Assembly (NCBI GenBank): GCA_964496705.1
Contig: CAZCBJ010000001.1
Coordinates: forward strand, 1-64,000
Direction of reading: 5' to 3'
Origin: CAZCBJ01 sp964496705
GTDB taxonomy: Bacteria > Chloroflexota > Anaerolineae > Anaerolineales > Anaerolineaceae
Length of the DNA stretch: 64,000 nt
In this document: positions 51,092-60,211 of the stretch, in pieces
How positions within the stretch are numbered: the stretch's first letter is position 1
How the letters are laid out: every line of letters begins with the position of its first letter
Translations under genes and position numbers: made by a program
The notes under the pieces: generated by a model
What the model saw: the letters and a program-made list of their open reading frames with translations, nothing else
What the model was told of the DNA's origin: nothing
The model's database searches: none

Positions 51092-51099
51092 ATTATAAT
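51092..51099. promoter_or_regulatory. Overlapping divergent -10 boxes
   Basis: ATTATAAT reads as TATAAT on both strands (plus 51094-51099; minus 51097-51092). It serves the dipeptidase gene to the right and, to the left, the alcohol-dehydrogenase remnant. Confidence 0.5.
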
Positions 51100-51140
51100 A
51101 ATTCAACCCTGAAAACCAGTGCGCATCAAAGGATACCCTC

Positions 51141-52214
51141 ATGATAATCATCGATTCCCACCTTGACCTGGCCTGGAATGCCGTTCTGGGCAATCGCGAC
51201 CTGAGCGTGCCAGCGCTCGAACAGCGCAGCCGCGAAAATAGCGCGGCGGGCAACGGCGCTGGCGGCGGCACGGTCGCCTTTCCCGAACTGCGCCGGGCCC
51301 GCATGGCGGTCTGTTTCGCCACGCTGCTGGCGCGCTGCACCGGCGCACCGGTTCCGCTGCTGGATTATCATTCACCTGCCCAGGCTTACGGCTCTGCGCA
51401 GGGACAACTGTCCTATTACCGGGCAGTGGAACGCCAGGGAATCATCCGCATCCTCACCAACCTTGCAAGCCTCATCGCTCATATCGGCGAGTGGCAAGCC
51501 TGGGAGCAGGATGCCCGACCGGAAACCTGCCCACCGTTGGGTTTTGTGCTGGCGATGGAATCCGCGGATCCCATCCTTGCGCCAGAGGATTTGGTTGGCT
51601 GGGTTGCGCAGGGCATTCGCATCATCGGACCAGCCCACTACGGCCCGGGACGTTATGCCGGAGGCACTGGCACCGAGTTGGGCATCAGCCAGCCCGGGCG
51701 CCGGCTGCTGACCGAAATGCAGCGCCTGGGTGTGATCCTGGACCTGACCCACTGCTCCGACACAGCTTTCTGGCAGGCGTTAGGGATGTATGACGGGCCT
51801 GTGCTGGCCAGCCATAACAATTGCCGCGCGCTGGTCCCCCATCAACGCCAGTTCAGCGATGAACAAATCTGCGCCATCGTCCAGCGCGGCGGGGTGGTCG
51901 GCGCAGCATTGGACGATTGGATGCTGATGCCCGGCTGGGTCAACGGGCAGAGCAGCAATCAGGGCACCACCCTGGACAAGGTTGCCGAACACATCGACCA
52001 TGTCTGCCAACTGGCCGGCAGCAGCCGGCATGCCGCCATCGGCTCAGACCTGGATGGGTTGTTCGGCCGCGAGCAATGTCCCGCCGACCTGGAAACCATC
52101 GCGGATCTCCAACTGTTGGCCGCCATCTTCGCCAGACGAGGATACAGCGCAGAGGATGTTCAGAATGTCATGCACGCCAACTGGCTGAGGCTGCTGACCT
52201 CAGCCTGGAAATAG
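51141..52214 (+). CDS. Membrane dipeptidase family (M19)
   Basis: A 357-residue renal-dipeptidase-type zinc hydrolase: His-x-Asp in DSHLDLAW, bridging Glu in VLAMESADPI, His in LDLTHCSDTAFW and in VLASHNNCRAL, and Asp in GSDLDGLFG. It hydrolyses dipeptides, often with D-residues; no signal peptide is seen, so probably cytoplasmic. AAAGGATA site before ATG 51141. Confidence 0.9.
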   Translation: MIIIDSHLDLAWNAVLGNRDLSVPALEQRSRENSAAGNGAGGGTVAFPELRRARMAVCFATLLARCTGAPVPLLDYHSPAQAYGSAQGQLSYYRAVERQGIIRILTNLASLIAHIGEWQAWEQDARPETCPPLGFVLAMESADPILAPEDLVGWVAQGIRIIGPAHYGPGRYAGGTGTELGISQPGRRLLTEMQRLGVILDLTHCSDTAFWQALGMYDGPVLASHNNCRALVPHQRQFSDEQICAIVQRGGVVGAALDDWMLMPGWVNGQSSNQGTTLDKVAEHIDHVCQLAGSSRHAAIGSDLDGLFGREQCPADLETIADLQLLAAIFARRGYSAEDVQNVMHANWLRLLTSAWK

Positions 52215-52235
52215 CCAACCATTTTTTGATTCAGG

Positions 52236-53141
52236 CTAATCAATCAAGCCCGTTCGCTCGATACTTTCCACAAAGTAGCGCTGGGTGAACAGGTAAAGGA
52301 TCACCAGGGGAAGGATGACCAACAGCGTGGCAGCCATGATCGTCCCGGTGCCCCACATCCCGCGCAGCTGGTAATTGGACAGGGCTGCCTCAACGATGGA
52401 CAAGCGCTGCGGTAGGAAGAAATTCTCGGGTTTGCTCAGGTAGATGGAGGGTTCCAGCGTGTCGTTCCAATGCCACACGAAGGAGAAGAGGAAGACCACC
52501 AGAATGGCAGGTTGAGCCAGCGGCAGCATCACCTTGAAGAAGATGCGCAAGGGGCCCGCGCCGTCGATCATAGCCGCATCTTCCAGCTCCCAGGGCAGAC
52601 CCTTAAAGAACTGCCGGTAGATGAAAATAAACAACGCTCCGCGCAGCCCCAACGCCATGGCGGAAGGCACGATGAACGGCCAGTAGGTTTCCAGCCATTT
52701 TAACTGCGAGACCAACAAAAATTGCTGAATGATGACCGCGTGGGGTGGCACGATCATCACAAACAGCACCAGCAAGAATAACTTGTCCCGCCCTGGGAAG
52801 CGGAAGCGGGCAAATCCATAGCCCACGATCGCGCAGGATAACGTCTGCAGAACGGCGCTGACTGCTGAAACCAGGATGGTGTTGCGAAACGATAACAGAT
52901 ACTCCAACGCGCGTACCGCCCAGTAGTAATTTTCCCATGCCCAGCGGCGCGGCAGCCAGATGACGGTCGGGTCATACAGGTCCATGATGTTCATCAGCGA
53001 GGTCGAAATCAGGCGCAGCATCGGCACCACGAAGATGAAAGCCACGTCGGTCAACAGCAGCAGGATCACCGCCTTCTGGATGGTCCTGCGGAAATTCACG
53101 CTTTTGTACCAACTCACTCGGTCTGCGCGGGCCAGTTTCAT
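52236..53141 (-). CDS. Carbohydrate ABC permease, MalG type
   Basis: A 301-residue permease with six helices and the EAA loop LEDAAMIDGAGPLRIFFKVMLPLAQPA. It pairs with the MalF-type gene, overlapping its stop by 4 nt. Neither ATPase nor binding protein is next to them; a shared MsmK-type ATPase elsewhere is likely. Confidence 0.9.
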   Translation of the reverse strand: MKLARADRVSWYKSVNFRRTIQKAVILLLLTDVAFIFVVPMLRLISTSLMNIMDLYDPTVIWLPRRWAWENYYWAVRALEYLLSFRNTILVSAVSAVLQTLSCAIVGYGFARFRFPGRDKLFLLVLFVMIVPPHAVIIQQFLLVSQLKWLETYWPFIVPSAMALGLRGALFIFIYRQFFKGLPWELEDAAMIDGAGPLRIFFKVMLPLAQPAILVVFLFSFVWHWNDTLEPSIYLSKPENFFLPQRLSIVEAALSNYQLRGMWGTGTIMAATLLVILPLVILYLFTQRYFVESIERTGLID

Positions 53142-54007
53142 CGCTCACCTCGGTAAAAGGTCACCCGGCTCACAATCACGAAGATGATGATCACCAGAAT
53201 AAATATCAGAATGAAGTAGATATTGCCCAGAGCCGACGGATAACCCAGGCGCATGGTACTGGAACTGAAGGTGATGACCCGGATATAGCGCAGCACCAGG
53301 TTGAAATAATCCGTAAATGAATCGATGATGGTGTAAATGATATTAATCAGCATCACCGGCGAGAGCATCGGCAGGGTGATCTTCCAGAATGTCGCCCAGG
53401 CTGACGCGCCGTCCACCTGAGCCACCTCGTACAGCGAGGGATCAATGCTTTTCAGACCAGCGATGAATATCAGGATTTGCACTCCCGATCGCCATAGAAC
53501 AAACACCGACCGGTTGAGAAAGCTCATGAACATTGGCGTTCGGTCGCCGAGATACACCAGCAGGAATTCCTGGGCGTCCTGTCCGCGGAAAAGCACCAGT
53601 TGGTTGCCCAACTGGTCGAACATGCGCCCCACCACCACGGCTGAGCCAATCACCACCGGCAGGAAAAAGACAGCCCGGAACAATAGATTGCCCGGCACAT
53701 TCTGCATCGAAAGCAGGCCCACCGCCAGCGCAAATGCCAGAATAAACGGCACATCAATCACCAGGTTGCGGAAGGTTTGCAGAAGATAAGGCACGAACTC
53801 AATGTCCACCGAGAAGGCCTCGATATAATTGCCAATTCCGATGAAGGAATATGACTTTTCGCGGAAGGTATTTAATTCGGCGTTGGTCAGGCTCAAAGCA
53901 AAGTTGCGGATCAACGGCAGAAGGAAAAAGATGATCAACCCCACAATCCAGAGCGCAATGAAAACATAGCCTGTCATCGCATGACGCTGTCGAAGGGTAA
54001 GGCGCAT
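53138..54007 (-). CDS. Carbohydrate ABC permease, MalF type
   Basis: A 289-residue permease with six helices and the EAA loop YEVAQVDGASAWATFWKITLP. It follows the DUF5696 gene by 2 nt and is coupled to the MalG-type gene, so all belong to one oligosaccharide uptake operon. Confidence 0.9.
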   Translation of the reverse strand: MRLTLRQRHAMTGYVFIALWIVGLIIFFLLPLIRNFALSLTNAELNTFREKSYSFIGIGNYIEAFSVDIEFVPYLLQTFRNLVIDVPFILAFALAVGLLSMQNVPGNLLFRAVFFLPVVIGSAVVVGRMFDQLGNQLVLFRGQDAQEFLLVYLGDRTPMFMSFLNRSVFVLWRSGVQILIFIAGLKSIDPSLYEVAQVDGASAWATFWKITLPMLSPVMLINIIYTIIDSFTDYFNLVLRYIRVITFSSSTMRLGYPSALGNIYFILIFILVIIIFVIVSRVTFYRGER

Positions 54008-54009
54008 GG

Positions 54010-56238
54010 TCAGTCTCCCTTTACAACTATAAAGTCTAACGCTGGCACGCTTAATGATCCGTCCACATAGGGCTCCTCGCGGTAGTTAATGATGACACGG
54101 CTGCCATCTTCATAGGTCACCTGGTTGACAAAGGCGGCCAATCGCTGATGATCGACGATAAATTGGTTTTGCAGCGAAGCCAAGAGAAGCATGTCCTGAT
54201 ACTGTCGGATGATCTCATCCCGCCAAAAGGACACTTCGGAGCTCCAGATCTGATTCATATTCGTGCGGAAGAGCTTGGCGGAACTCTCTCTTGAGAGGGC
54301 AAAGGAGGGCGTCGCGCCCAACTCCACTCCGCGCAGGAAAGTGCGTCGTCCATCATTCTTCAGGTTATAGGGTGGGCTGGTATAAACCACCAGGCCGTGA
54401 ATGGCAATATGATAGAACGGCACGGTTTCATCAAACAGGTCGTAATGCGTGCTGTCCATCGTCACGAAGTCCAGGCGGTCGGCATATGGAACGGCATAAG
54501 TGTTGCTGCCGCTCAACGCAACGGCGCCCATATGATCACGTGAAAGGGCTGCGATCTGCATCCAGCTGGCGGCAAATTGCTCGCGGCTGAGCGGGTACTG
54601 GTTGTTTTTATCCGGCAGCGTCAGTCCTGCCAGGTTGTCAATCGCCAGTCCGTCCGCCCCATATTGGGCTATTTTGGGAATATCGGTGACCGCAAAACGC
54701 CGGTAAGCAACCTGAGGGTTAAGGAAATAGCCGCTGTCGGCATTGCCCACCGGCAAACCGTCCACCCCGCGCATGGCATCCAGGTATGGAAAGATATGGG
54801 TTGATCCCGGCGCAACCCTGAAATACTCATCGTTGAGGAACAATCGGTAACCGCGGGCTTTCAGGTTGGCAGCCAATTTCTTCAGCCCATCACCTCCCCC
54901 GAAATCCTTTTCCACCGGTAATCGAACAGGATATTTATTCCCCACCCCACCGCGATTCCAATTGTAGAGGGTCACATCCGCCCGCTCGATGCCCGCCGCC
55001 CGGAAATCCTGCATGATGCGGTCCACATCATCAAAGGTGGTCAAAACAATCATATCGCGCAGAAACCAGGTGGTCCGTTCGGTACCCAGCACAAAAGCCA
55101 GGTTGATCAATGGCTCTTTCTCCGTGATTCTCTTTGCATCCCGCTCTTCCATCAGAAATTGGCGGTACCGCGAAGCCATTCCCACATAATTGGCATCCTT
55201 CTCGGTGAGGAACTGGAACACCACGCGGCTGTCCACATTGGTGCGATCTGGTTGATAAAGCCAGGTCGGCTGTCCGCCAGTCAGCGAAAAGCGCCCCTGC
55301 CGGCGATAAGTAAATTCGACCCAGACGTGGTTGTACGGCACCCCCTTACCGGCGCGCGCCAGCGACAGGATCGAGTCAAAATCACCGTGGTCGATGATGC
55401 TGACAAAACCGGCCTTGCCGCGCACCAGTCCAAAAACAGGCATCACCTGTTGTTCGCTGTAAGTGTTGGTCACCGTAGACAGCTCGCCCGTGCCGTAGAT
55501 GGTGTTGGAAATTTTTTGCACCGCTTCCGGGTGCGGCGAGGTGAAGCGCATCAAAGCGCCGCTGCCGTCAGGATAAAAGATAAAACCTTCTTCGCCGTCT
55601 GGCACCGCGCCAAAGAATGACAGCACCTCAATTTTGACCACCCGGTTAGTTTCGTTTTCGATAATGCCTTGATCCGGTAGCAGCACCTGCAGCGCATCAT
55701 CCTGCAAGGTCAGTATGGCAGTGAAGCCCAGGCTGAGGTCGGAATAGGAGTAATTGATCTTTATCCCTTGAACGACCGGTTGGAGGGTGAAAGAAGACCT
55801 TTCAGGCTTGGCAAGCTTGATTTGATTGCGCTCCTGGTCCACATAACTGAGCAAAAACGGGATTTCAATCTGCCGTTTCCACAAGTTGGTCACCGCGCTG
55901 TTTTCCTGCAGACCTTCCGGGCTGCTGCGCCAAATCACGCCGTTGCGTTTATCCTCGACCAGCACCGCCGAAGTGGCCTGGTTGATATACAATCCCAGCA
56001 GTTCATTTTCAGCCGCCAAAGTGTATTCGACCGGTGCCGCGGCGCTGCGCCGCGAAGCATCCGGGAACGAATCCACCTCAGCCGGTATTTCCAGGGGGGT
56101 ATTAATTTGCGGGGTGGTGTTATCTGAGAGGTATGTAGAAACCTGGCGGCTGCCTGCGCATCCGCTCATAGCCAGCAGCATCCCGACCAGCGTGACCAGG
56201 CTTGCAAGGCGAATCATGATTCCTTTAGGTGATTTCAT
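54010..56238 (-). CDS. DUF5696-family lipoprotein
   Basis: A 742-residue lipoprotein (lipobox MSGC, Cys about 27) matching DUF5696: a beta-rich N-terminal half (VLVEDKRNGVIWRSSP) and a C-terminal half resembling a TIM-barrel glycosidase (FVLGTERTTWFLRDM, VTLYNWNRGG, YGADGLAIDNLAG, MDSTHYDLFDETVPFYHIA). Often encoded with carbohydrate ABC permeases, from memory. It may be an extracellular glycosidase or a polysaccharide-binding factor; not established. Confidence 0.8.
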   Translation of the reverse strand: MKSPKGIMIRLASLVTLVGMLLAMSGCAGSRQVSTYLSDNTTPQINTPLEIPAEVDSFPDASRRSAAAPVEYTLAAENELLGLYINQATSAVLVEDKRNGVIWRSSPEGLQENSAVTNLWKRQIEIPFLLSYVDQERNQIKLAKPERSSFTLQPVVQGIKINYSYSDLSLGFTAILTLQDDALQVLLPDQGIIENETNRVVKIEVLSFFGAVPDGEEGFIFYPDGSGALMRFTSPHPEAVQKISNTIYGTGELSTVTNTYSEQQVMPVFGLVRGKAGFVSIIDHGDFDSILSLARAGKGVPYNHVWVEFTYRRQGRFSLTGGQPTWLYQPDRTNVDSRVVFQFLTEKDANYVGMASRYRQFLMEERDAKRITEKEPLINLAFVLGTERTTWFLRDMIVLTTFDDVDRIMQDFRAAGIERADVTLYNWNRGGVGNKYPVRLPVEKDFGGGDGLKKLAANLKARGYRLFLNDEYFRVAPGSTHIFPYLDAMRGVDGLPVGNADSGYFLNPQVAYRRFAVTDIPKIAQYGADGLAIDNLAGLTLPDKNNQYPLSREQFAASWMQIAALSRDHMGAVALSGSNTYAVPYADRLDFVTMDSTHYDLFDETVPFYHIAIHGLVVYTSPPYNLKNDGRRTFLRGVELGATPSFALSRESSAKLFRTNMNQIWSSEVSFWRDEIIRQYQDMLLLASLQNQFIVDHQRLAAFVNQVTYEDGSRVIINYREEPYVDGSLSVPALDFIVVKGD

Positions 56239-56242
56239 CCAG

Positions 56243-58387
56243 TTAATACAACCTTACATAAATTTCAAGCGCGACGGAAGCAATAAAACGGAAAATTTCG
56301 GCGGTCAGTGCATACACCAGACCAGACAGAATCCAGATGGCGACAATCCCCACCAACGAAAGGGCTGTGACCAACACCGCCTTGCCAAAATCAAAGGCAT
56401 GCTCATCTCGCACCACCTGGAAGAAATTCCAGGCCGTCCAGGCAGAAATGGCAAACCACAACAAGTCGAACATAGCCTGCTCGTTGAGGGTCAGAACATG
56501 GGTCAGCAGGTTCACCGGGATTGGGAAGACAATCATCGGCCACAGCGCCCAAGCGCTGGCGATCACAATTTTGCGGAAGGTAGCCTCTCCATAAAATATT
56601 TCACCCACCCAGAAAGCGGCAATGCACCAGGTGACCCACGGAAGCAAGATCTTGCCGCCCTCAAAGAGCAATCGAATCTGATCCGGGCGCATTTCCCAAA
56701 AGTGGAAGTTGAGCGAAGAAAGGCTGATCAGACGCACAAAAATGGTGAGCAGTACCAGAACCGGAACCGCCCACAGTCCAGCCCGAACGTGCAAATTTTT
56801 GATCCAGGCCAGCAAACGGTTGAGCTGGTTGAGGATCGGGTTCCCGGCCAGACCTGCCACCGCCAGCGCCCCAACGACAACCAATCCCACCAAGATGAAG
56901 TTGTCGCGCATCCACAGGTAACGATATTCATAGAACGCCGCCGAATATCCGGCTTTATTTTCCGCGTAAAAATATTCCTGCATCGCCTCCCGGTAGCGTT
57001 TCTGACTCATCAGGGCTTTTCCCAGTCCCGAATGCGCCAGGGAGAAATTGGTATTGCGCTGGGCAATTTCCCCCCACAGTTTGGCCGCATTCCCATAATC
57101 GCCGTTGAAATATTCATGGCTGGCCTCATGGATCTGGCGGGTCAGATCCGTCGGGCGAAATACTTGAATGTCGCCACGCACCGCATCCAAGATATAAAGC
57201 AGACCCTGGCTGCCAGCCACGATGCTGTTCGGTTGCGAGAACATCCCCGCGCTGAGGCCCTTCCCGCCGAAAATGGTCAGCAGGTTGCCCGCCTGATCAT
57301 ATTGGTAGATGCGGTTATAGCGATACTCCAGCACCGAAACAATGCCCAAGTCATCCACAGCGATATCCACAAACGAGGGATGCACCGTGACCGGGACGGA
57401 CATGCGCATGGCATCGTTCCAGGTCCACAGTGTGCTGGTTTCGCCAAACACCATGCCCTCTTTGCCCAGCAGCTTATCCCACAGCCGGCCTGCGCCGGTG
57501 CGCAAGCCCACCTCTCCATACACATTGCTGCCCACTGAGTTCAAGCGCTGAATTTGGTCTTTATCCAAAATGGGTGAAACCGCGTAGATAAAACCTTGAG
57601 AGTCGAGAAATAAATTATTGAGGGGCGCCGGCTGGATGCGCAGCATGCGCCGGCGCTGCTCTTTGGTTGCCAGGGCGCGCGCGATCAGGCGGCCCAGGTC
57701 AAATTTCAAAGGTGTGCGCCCAAAAAAACCACGGAAACGCTCGTTGGCATCGATCACCACCACCCCCAGGCTGGCCTCGCTGCCGGTGACCACGTAAATA
57801 AAGCCGCGCTTATCCACGGTGATCTTGCTCGGGGCGAAGTCCATGGTCACCAGGAATTCCGACTCGGGTTTAAAGTGTTCATCGATCAATTCACCCGCCG
57901 GGGTGAACACGGCCACACGCTTGTTGCCTTTATCGGCCACCCAGATATTGCCATCGTCATCAACGAACAGACCCATCGGTTCTTTCAGTCCAGCCTGCTC
58001 CCCTCCGATCTGATAGAGGTAACTGCCGTTCGCGTCCAGCACCACCACACGGTTGTTACCTGTATCAGCCACCAGCAGGTTGCCCGTCTTGCGATCGAGG
58101 AACAGGTCCTGGGGGATGATGAACGGACCACACGGCTGGTTTTCACCGGTGATCACGCTCATTTGGATGTAACCAGTTGGCGCAGGAATGCGCTTGCCGT
58201 CCTGGAGGGTGTAGCCGGGGATCAACGGCCCGTCGGCTTGTCCCGAAGGCACGCCTGATTCGGCGGCAGCCGGCGCAACCGCTCCGCCCAGCAGGCCCAG
58301 CATCATCAAGACAACCATGCTCAGCCGGAAGACGGGCGGCACCCGCAGCATGGCAGAATAGATTCTGAGGAAAATTTTTGCGCTCAT
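56243..58387 (-). CDS. NHL-repeat/YIP1-domain membrane protein
   Basis: A 714-residue protein. Signal peptide (about 1-42), then an NHL beta-propeller outside the cell (QDLFLDRKTGNLLVADTGNNRVVVLD, GLFVDDDGNIWVADKGNKRVAVF), a short TPR-like helical part (about 440-485) and a C-terminal YIP1-like domain with about five helices (about 495-700). In this locus it probably helps assemble or couple the transporter, but the role is not known. It overlaps the MalG-type permease gene by 4 nt. Confidence 0.8.
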   Translation of the reverse strand: MSAKIFLRIYSAMLRVPPVFRLSMVVLMMLGLLGGAVAPAAAESGVPSGQADGPLIPGYTLQDGKRIPAPTGYIQMSVITGENQPCGPFIIPQDLFLDRKTGNLLVADTGNNRVVVLDANGSYLYQIGGEQAGLKEPMGLFVDDDGNIWVADKGNKRVAVFTPAGELIDEHFKPESEFLVTMDFAPSKITVDKRGFIYVVTGSEASLGVVVIDANERFRGFFGRTPLKFDLGRLIARALATKEQRRRMLRIQPAPLNNLFLDSQGFIYAVSPILDKDQIQRLNSVGSNVYGEVGLRTGAGRLWDKLLGKEGMVFGETSTLWTWNDAMRMSVPVTVHPSFVDIAVDDLGIVSVLEYRYNRIYQYDQAGNLLTIFGGKGLSAGMFSQPNSIVAGSQGLLYILDAVRGDIQVFRPTDLTRQIHEASHEYFNGDYGNAAKLWGEIAQRNTNFSLAHSGLGKALMSQKRYREAMQEYFYAENKAGYSAAFYEYRYLWMRDNFILVGLVVVGALAVAGLAGNPILNQLNRLLAWIKNLHVRAGLWAVPVLVLLTIFVRLISLSSLNFHFWEMRPDQIRLLFEGGKILLPWVTWCIAAFWVGEIFYGEATFRKIVIASAWALWPMIVFPIPVNLLTHVLTLNEQAMFDLLWFAISAWTAWNFFQVVRDEHAFDFGKAVLVTALSLVGIVAIWILSGLVYALTAEIFRFIASVALEIYVRLY

Positions 58388-59268
58388 GACTTGATTCCTG
58401 AATATGCCATTGTTTCCATCACGTAACGCTGCAGAAAAAGAAAGATGAACAATGTCGGCAAGGTGATCACCAAGCTGGCGGCTGCCACAGCCCCCCAGCG
58501 CGCCACCACGCCCGGCCCGCCGCCGAGCTGGCTCATCACCAGCGGCAGCGTTTTCATCTGCTCGCTGCGGGTGAAGATCAGCGGGGTGAAGAAATCATTC
58601 CAGGTGCTGATAAAGGAGAAAATGATCAGCGTGATCCACGCCGGTCGCACCAGCGGCATGATGATTTTCCAGAAGATGCGCCATTCGGTGGCGCCGTCCA
58701 CTTTGGCCGCCTCAATCAACTCACTCGGCATCTGCTCCATGAATTGCTTCATCAGGAAGATGCCGTAAGCGCCGGCCAGGTTCGGGATGATCAAGCCAAA
58801 ATAGGAGTCAATCATCCCCAGGCGGTCCACGATCAAGTAACGCGGAATCTGCGTCACCTCCGGCGCAAACATCAACGCCGAGACAATGACGGCAAAGAAC
58901 AACTTAGCCCCGGGCATGCGCGGGTACTTGGCCAGCGGATAAGCCGCCAGGCTGCTGATGATCACCCCCAGGGTGACCGTCGCCGTCGCCACGAACAGGC
59001 TGTTGAAGAAGGTGCGCACAAACGGCACGGTCAGTGAATCCAACGTGATGAGCAGCTCAGCAAAATTGCGGATGGTGGGATGGCGCACGAAAAAGCGCGG
59101 CGGATAGAGGAACATCTCTTCCAGCGGTTTGAAAGCGGTCGAGATCATGTACACGATGGGCAGCATGGTGCCCAGCGCCAAAATGGTCATAAACACATAT
59201 TCGCCGGGGGTTGCCTGGCGCTTGATCAGACGGATGAAAATGGAACGGCTGGTTCTTTGTGCTTGCAT
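58384..59268 (-). CDS. Carbohydrate ABC permease, MalG type
   Basis: A 294-residue permease with six helices and the EAA loop LIEAAKVDGATEWRIFWKIIMPLVRP. It starts 15 nt after its MalF-type partner. Confidence 0.9.
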   Translation of the reverse strand: MQAQRTSRSIFIRLIKRQATPGEYVFMTILALGTMLPIVYMISTAFKPLEEMFLYPPRFFVRHPTIRNFAELLITLDSLTVPFVRTFFNSLFVATATVTLGVIISSLAAYPLAKYPRMPGAKLFFAVIVSALMFAPEVTQIPRYLIVDRLGMIDSYFGLIIPNLAGAYGIFLMKQFMEQMPSELIEAAKVDGATEWRIFWKIIMPLVRPAWITLIIFSFISTWNDFFTPLIFTRSEQMKTLPLVMSQLGGGPGVVARWGAVAAASLVITLPTLFIFLFLQRYVMETMAYSGIKS

Positions 59269-59283
59269 ATATGTCTGCCCGGG

Positions 59284-60192
59284 TTAACTGCTAAACATTC
59301 GCATGGCTAAACGACCGAGGGTGAAGGTCATGATGAAAAGCACCACCGCCACCGCAGCCGCATAGCCCATTTCAAAATGGATAAAACCGTGCATGTACAG
59401 ATGCGCCACAATGGTGTGCCCGGCATACAGCGGGCTGGGCACACCAGCCACCTGCGCGGCGATTTGAAACACAGCGAAAGAATTTACGATGGCCATCACC
59501 GCCCCAAACAACAACTGCGGGCGCATCACCGGCAGGGTGATGAACCAGACCTCCTGCAGCGGGGTCTGGATGCCATCCACCATTCCCGCCTCGTACAATT
59601 CAGCCGGTACGCTCTGCAAACCAGCCAGGAACACCAGGAAGCTGGTGCCCATGCTCATCCATAACGAGATGATGATGATTACCGGCAGGATGGTGGATTG
59701 CTCGGCCAGCCAGGCAACCGGCTCGGTGACCAATCCAATTTCTATGAGCAGATAGTTCAGCACCCCGTAGCGGTCATTGGCGAACAGGTACAACCAGATC
59801 ACCGACATGGCGATGGCGCTGGTGATGGAAGGCGCATAAAATGCCAGCGTGTACGCCTGGCGGAACTTCAAGCGGTTGATAAACCAAGCCAGGGAAAATG
59901 ATATGAGGTATCCCAGCGGACCGGTGATGAGCGAAAACAGCAGTGTGTTTTTCAGGGCGATGAGAAAAACATCATCCTCGAGGAACAGCAGGCGGTAATT
60001 GGAGATGCCAATCCAGCGCGGCGCTTCCAGCATGTTGTAATAGGTGAAGCTGAGGTAAACCGCCGTCACCACCGGAGCAACCACGAAGATGACGAATAAG
60101 ATGATGAACGGCACCATGAACAGGTACAACACCTTGTATTGCCCCCACGCATATTTGATGGTTTGCCAGCTCAGACTAGGCGATGCTTGCAT
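59284..60192 (-). CDS. Carbohydrate ABC permease, MalF type
   Basis: A 302-residue permease with six helices and the EAA loop LYEAGMVDGIQTPLQEVWFITLPVMRP. It follows the large solute-binding protein gene by 19 nt and is expected to work with it. Confidence 0.9.
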   Translation of the reverse strand: MQASPSLSWQTIKYAWGQYKVLYLFMVPFIILFVIFVVAPVVTAVYLSFTYYNMLEAPRWIGISNYRLLFLEDDVFLIALKNTLLFSLITGPLGYLISFSLAWFINRLKFRQAYTLAFYAPSITSAIAMSVIWLYLFANDRYGVLNYLLIEIGLVTEPVAWLAEQSTILPVIIIISLWMSMGTSFLVFLAGLQSVPAELYEAGMVDGIQTPLQEVWFITLPVMRPQLLFGAVMAIVNSFAVFQIAAQVAGVPSPLYAGHTIVAHLYMHGFIHFEMGYAAAVAVVLFIMTFTLGRLAMRMFSS

Positions 60193-60211
60193 TCATCTTC
60201 TCCATCCTGGG

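Noticed and set aside
55886..57538. 550-codon plus-strand frame, and similar long frames at 60089-61963 and on the minus strand at 41296-43005
   Set aside because: They lie opposite clear genes (DUF5696/NHL-YIP1, solute-binding protein, dehydratase/lactonase), are rich in His/Arg/Gln and show no family motifs.
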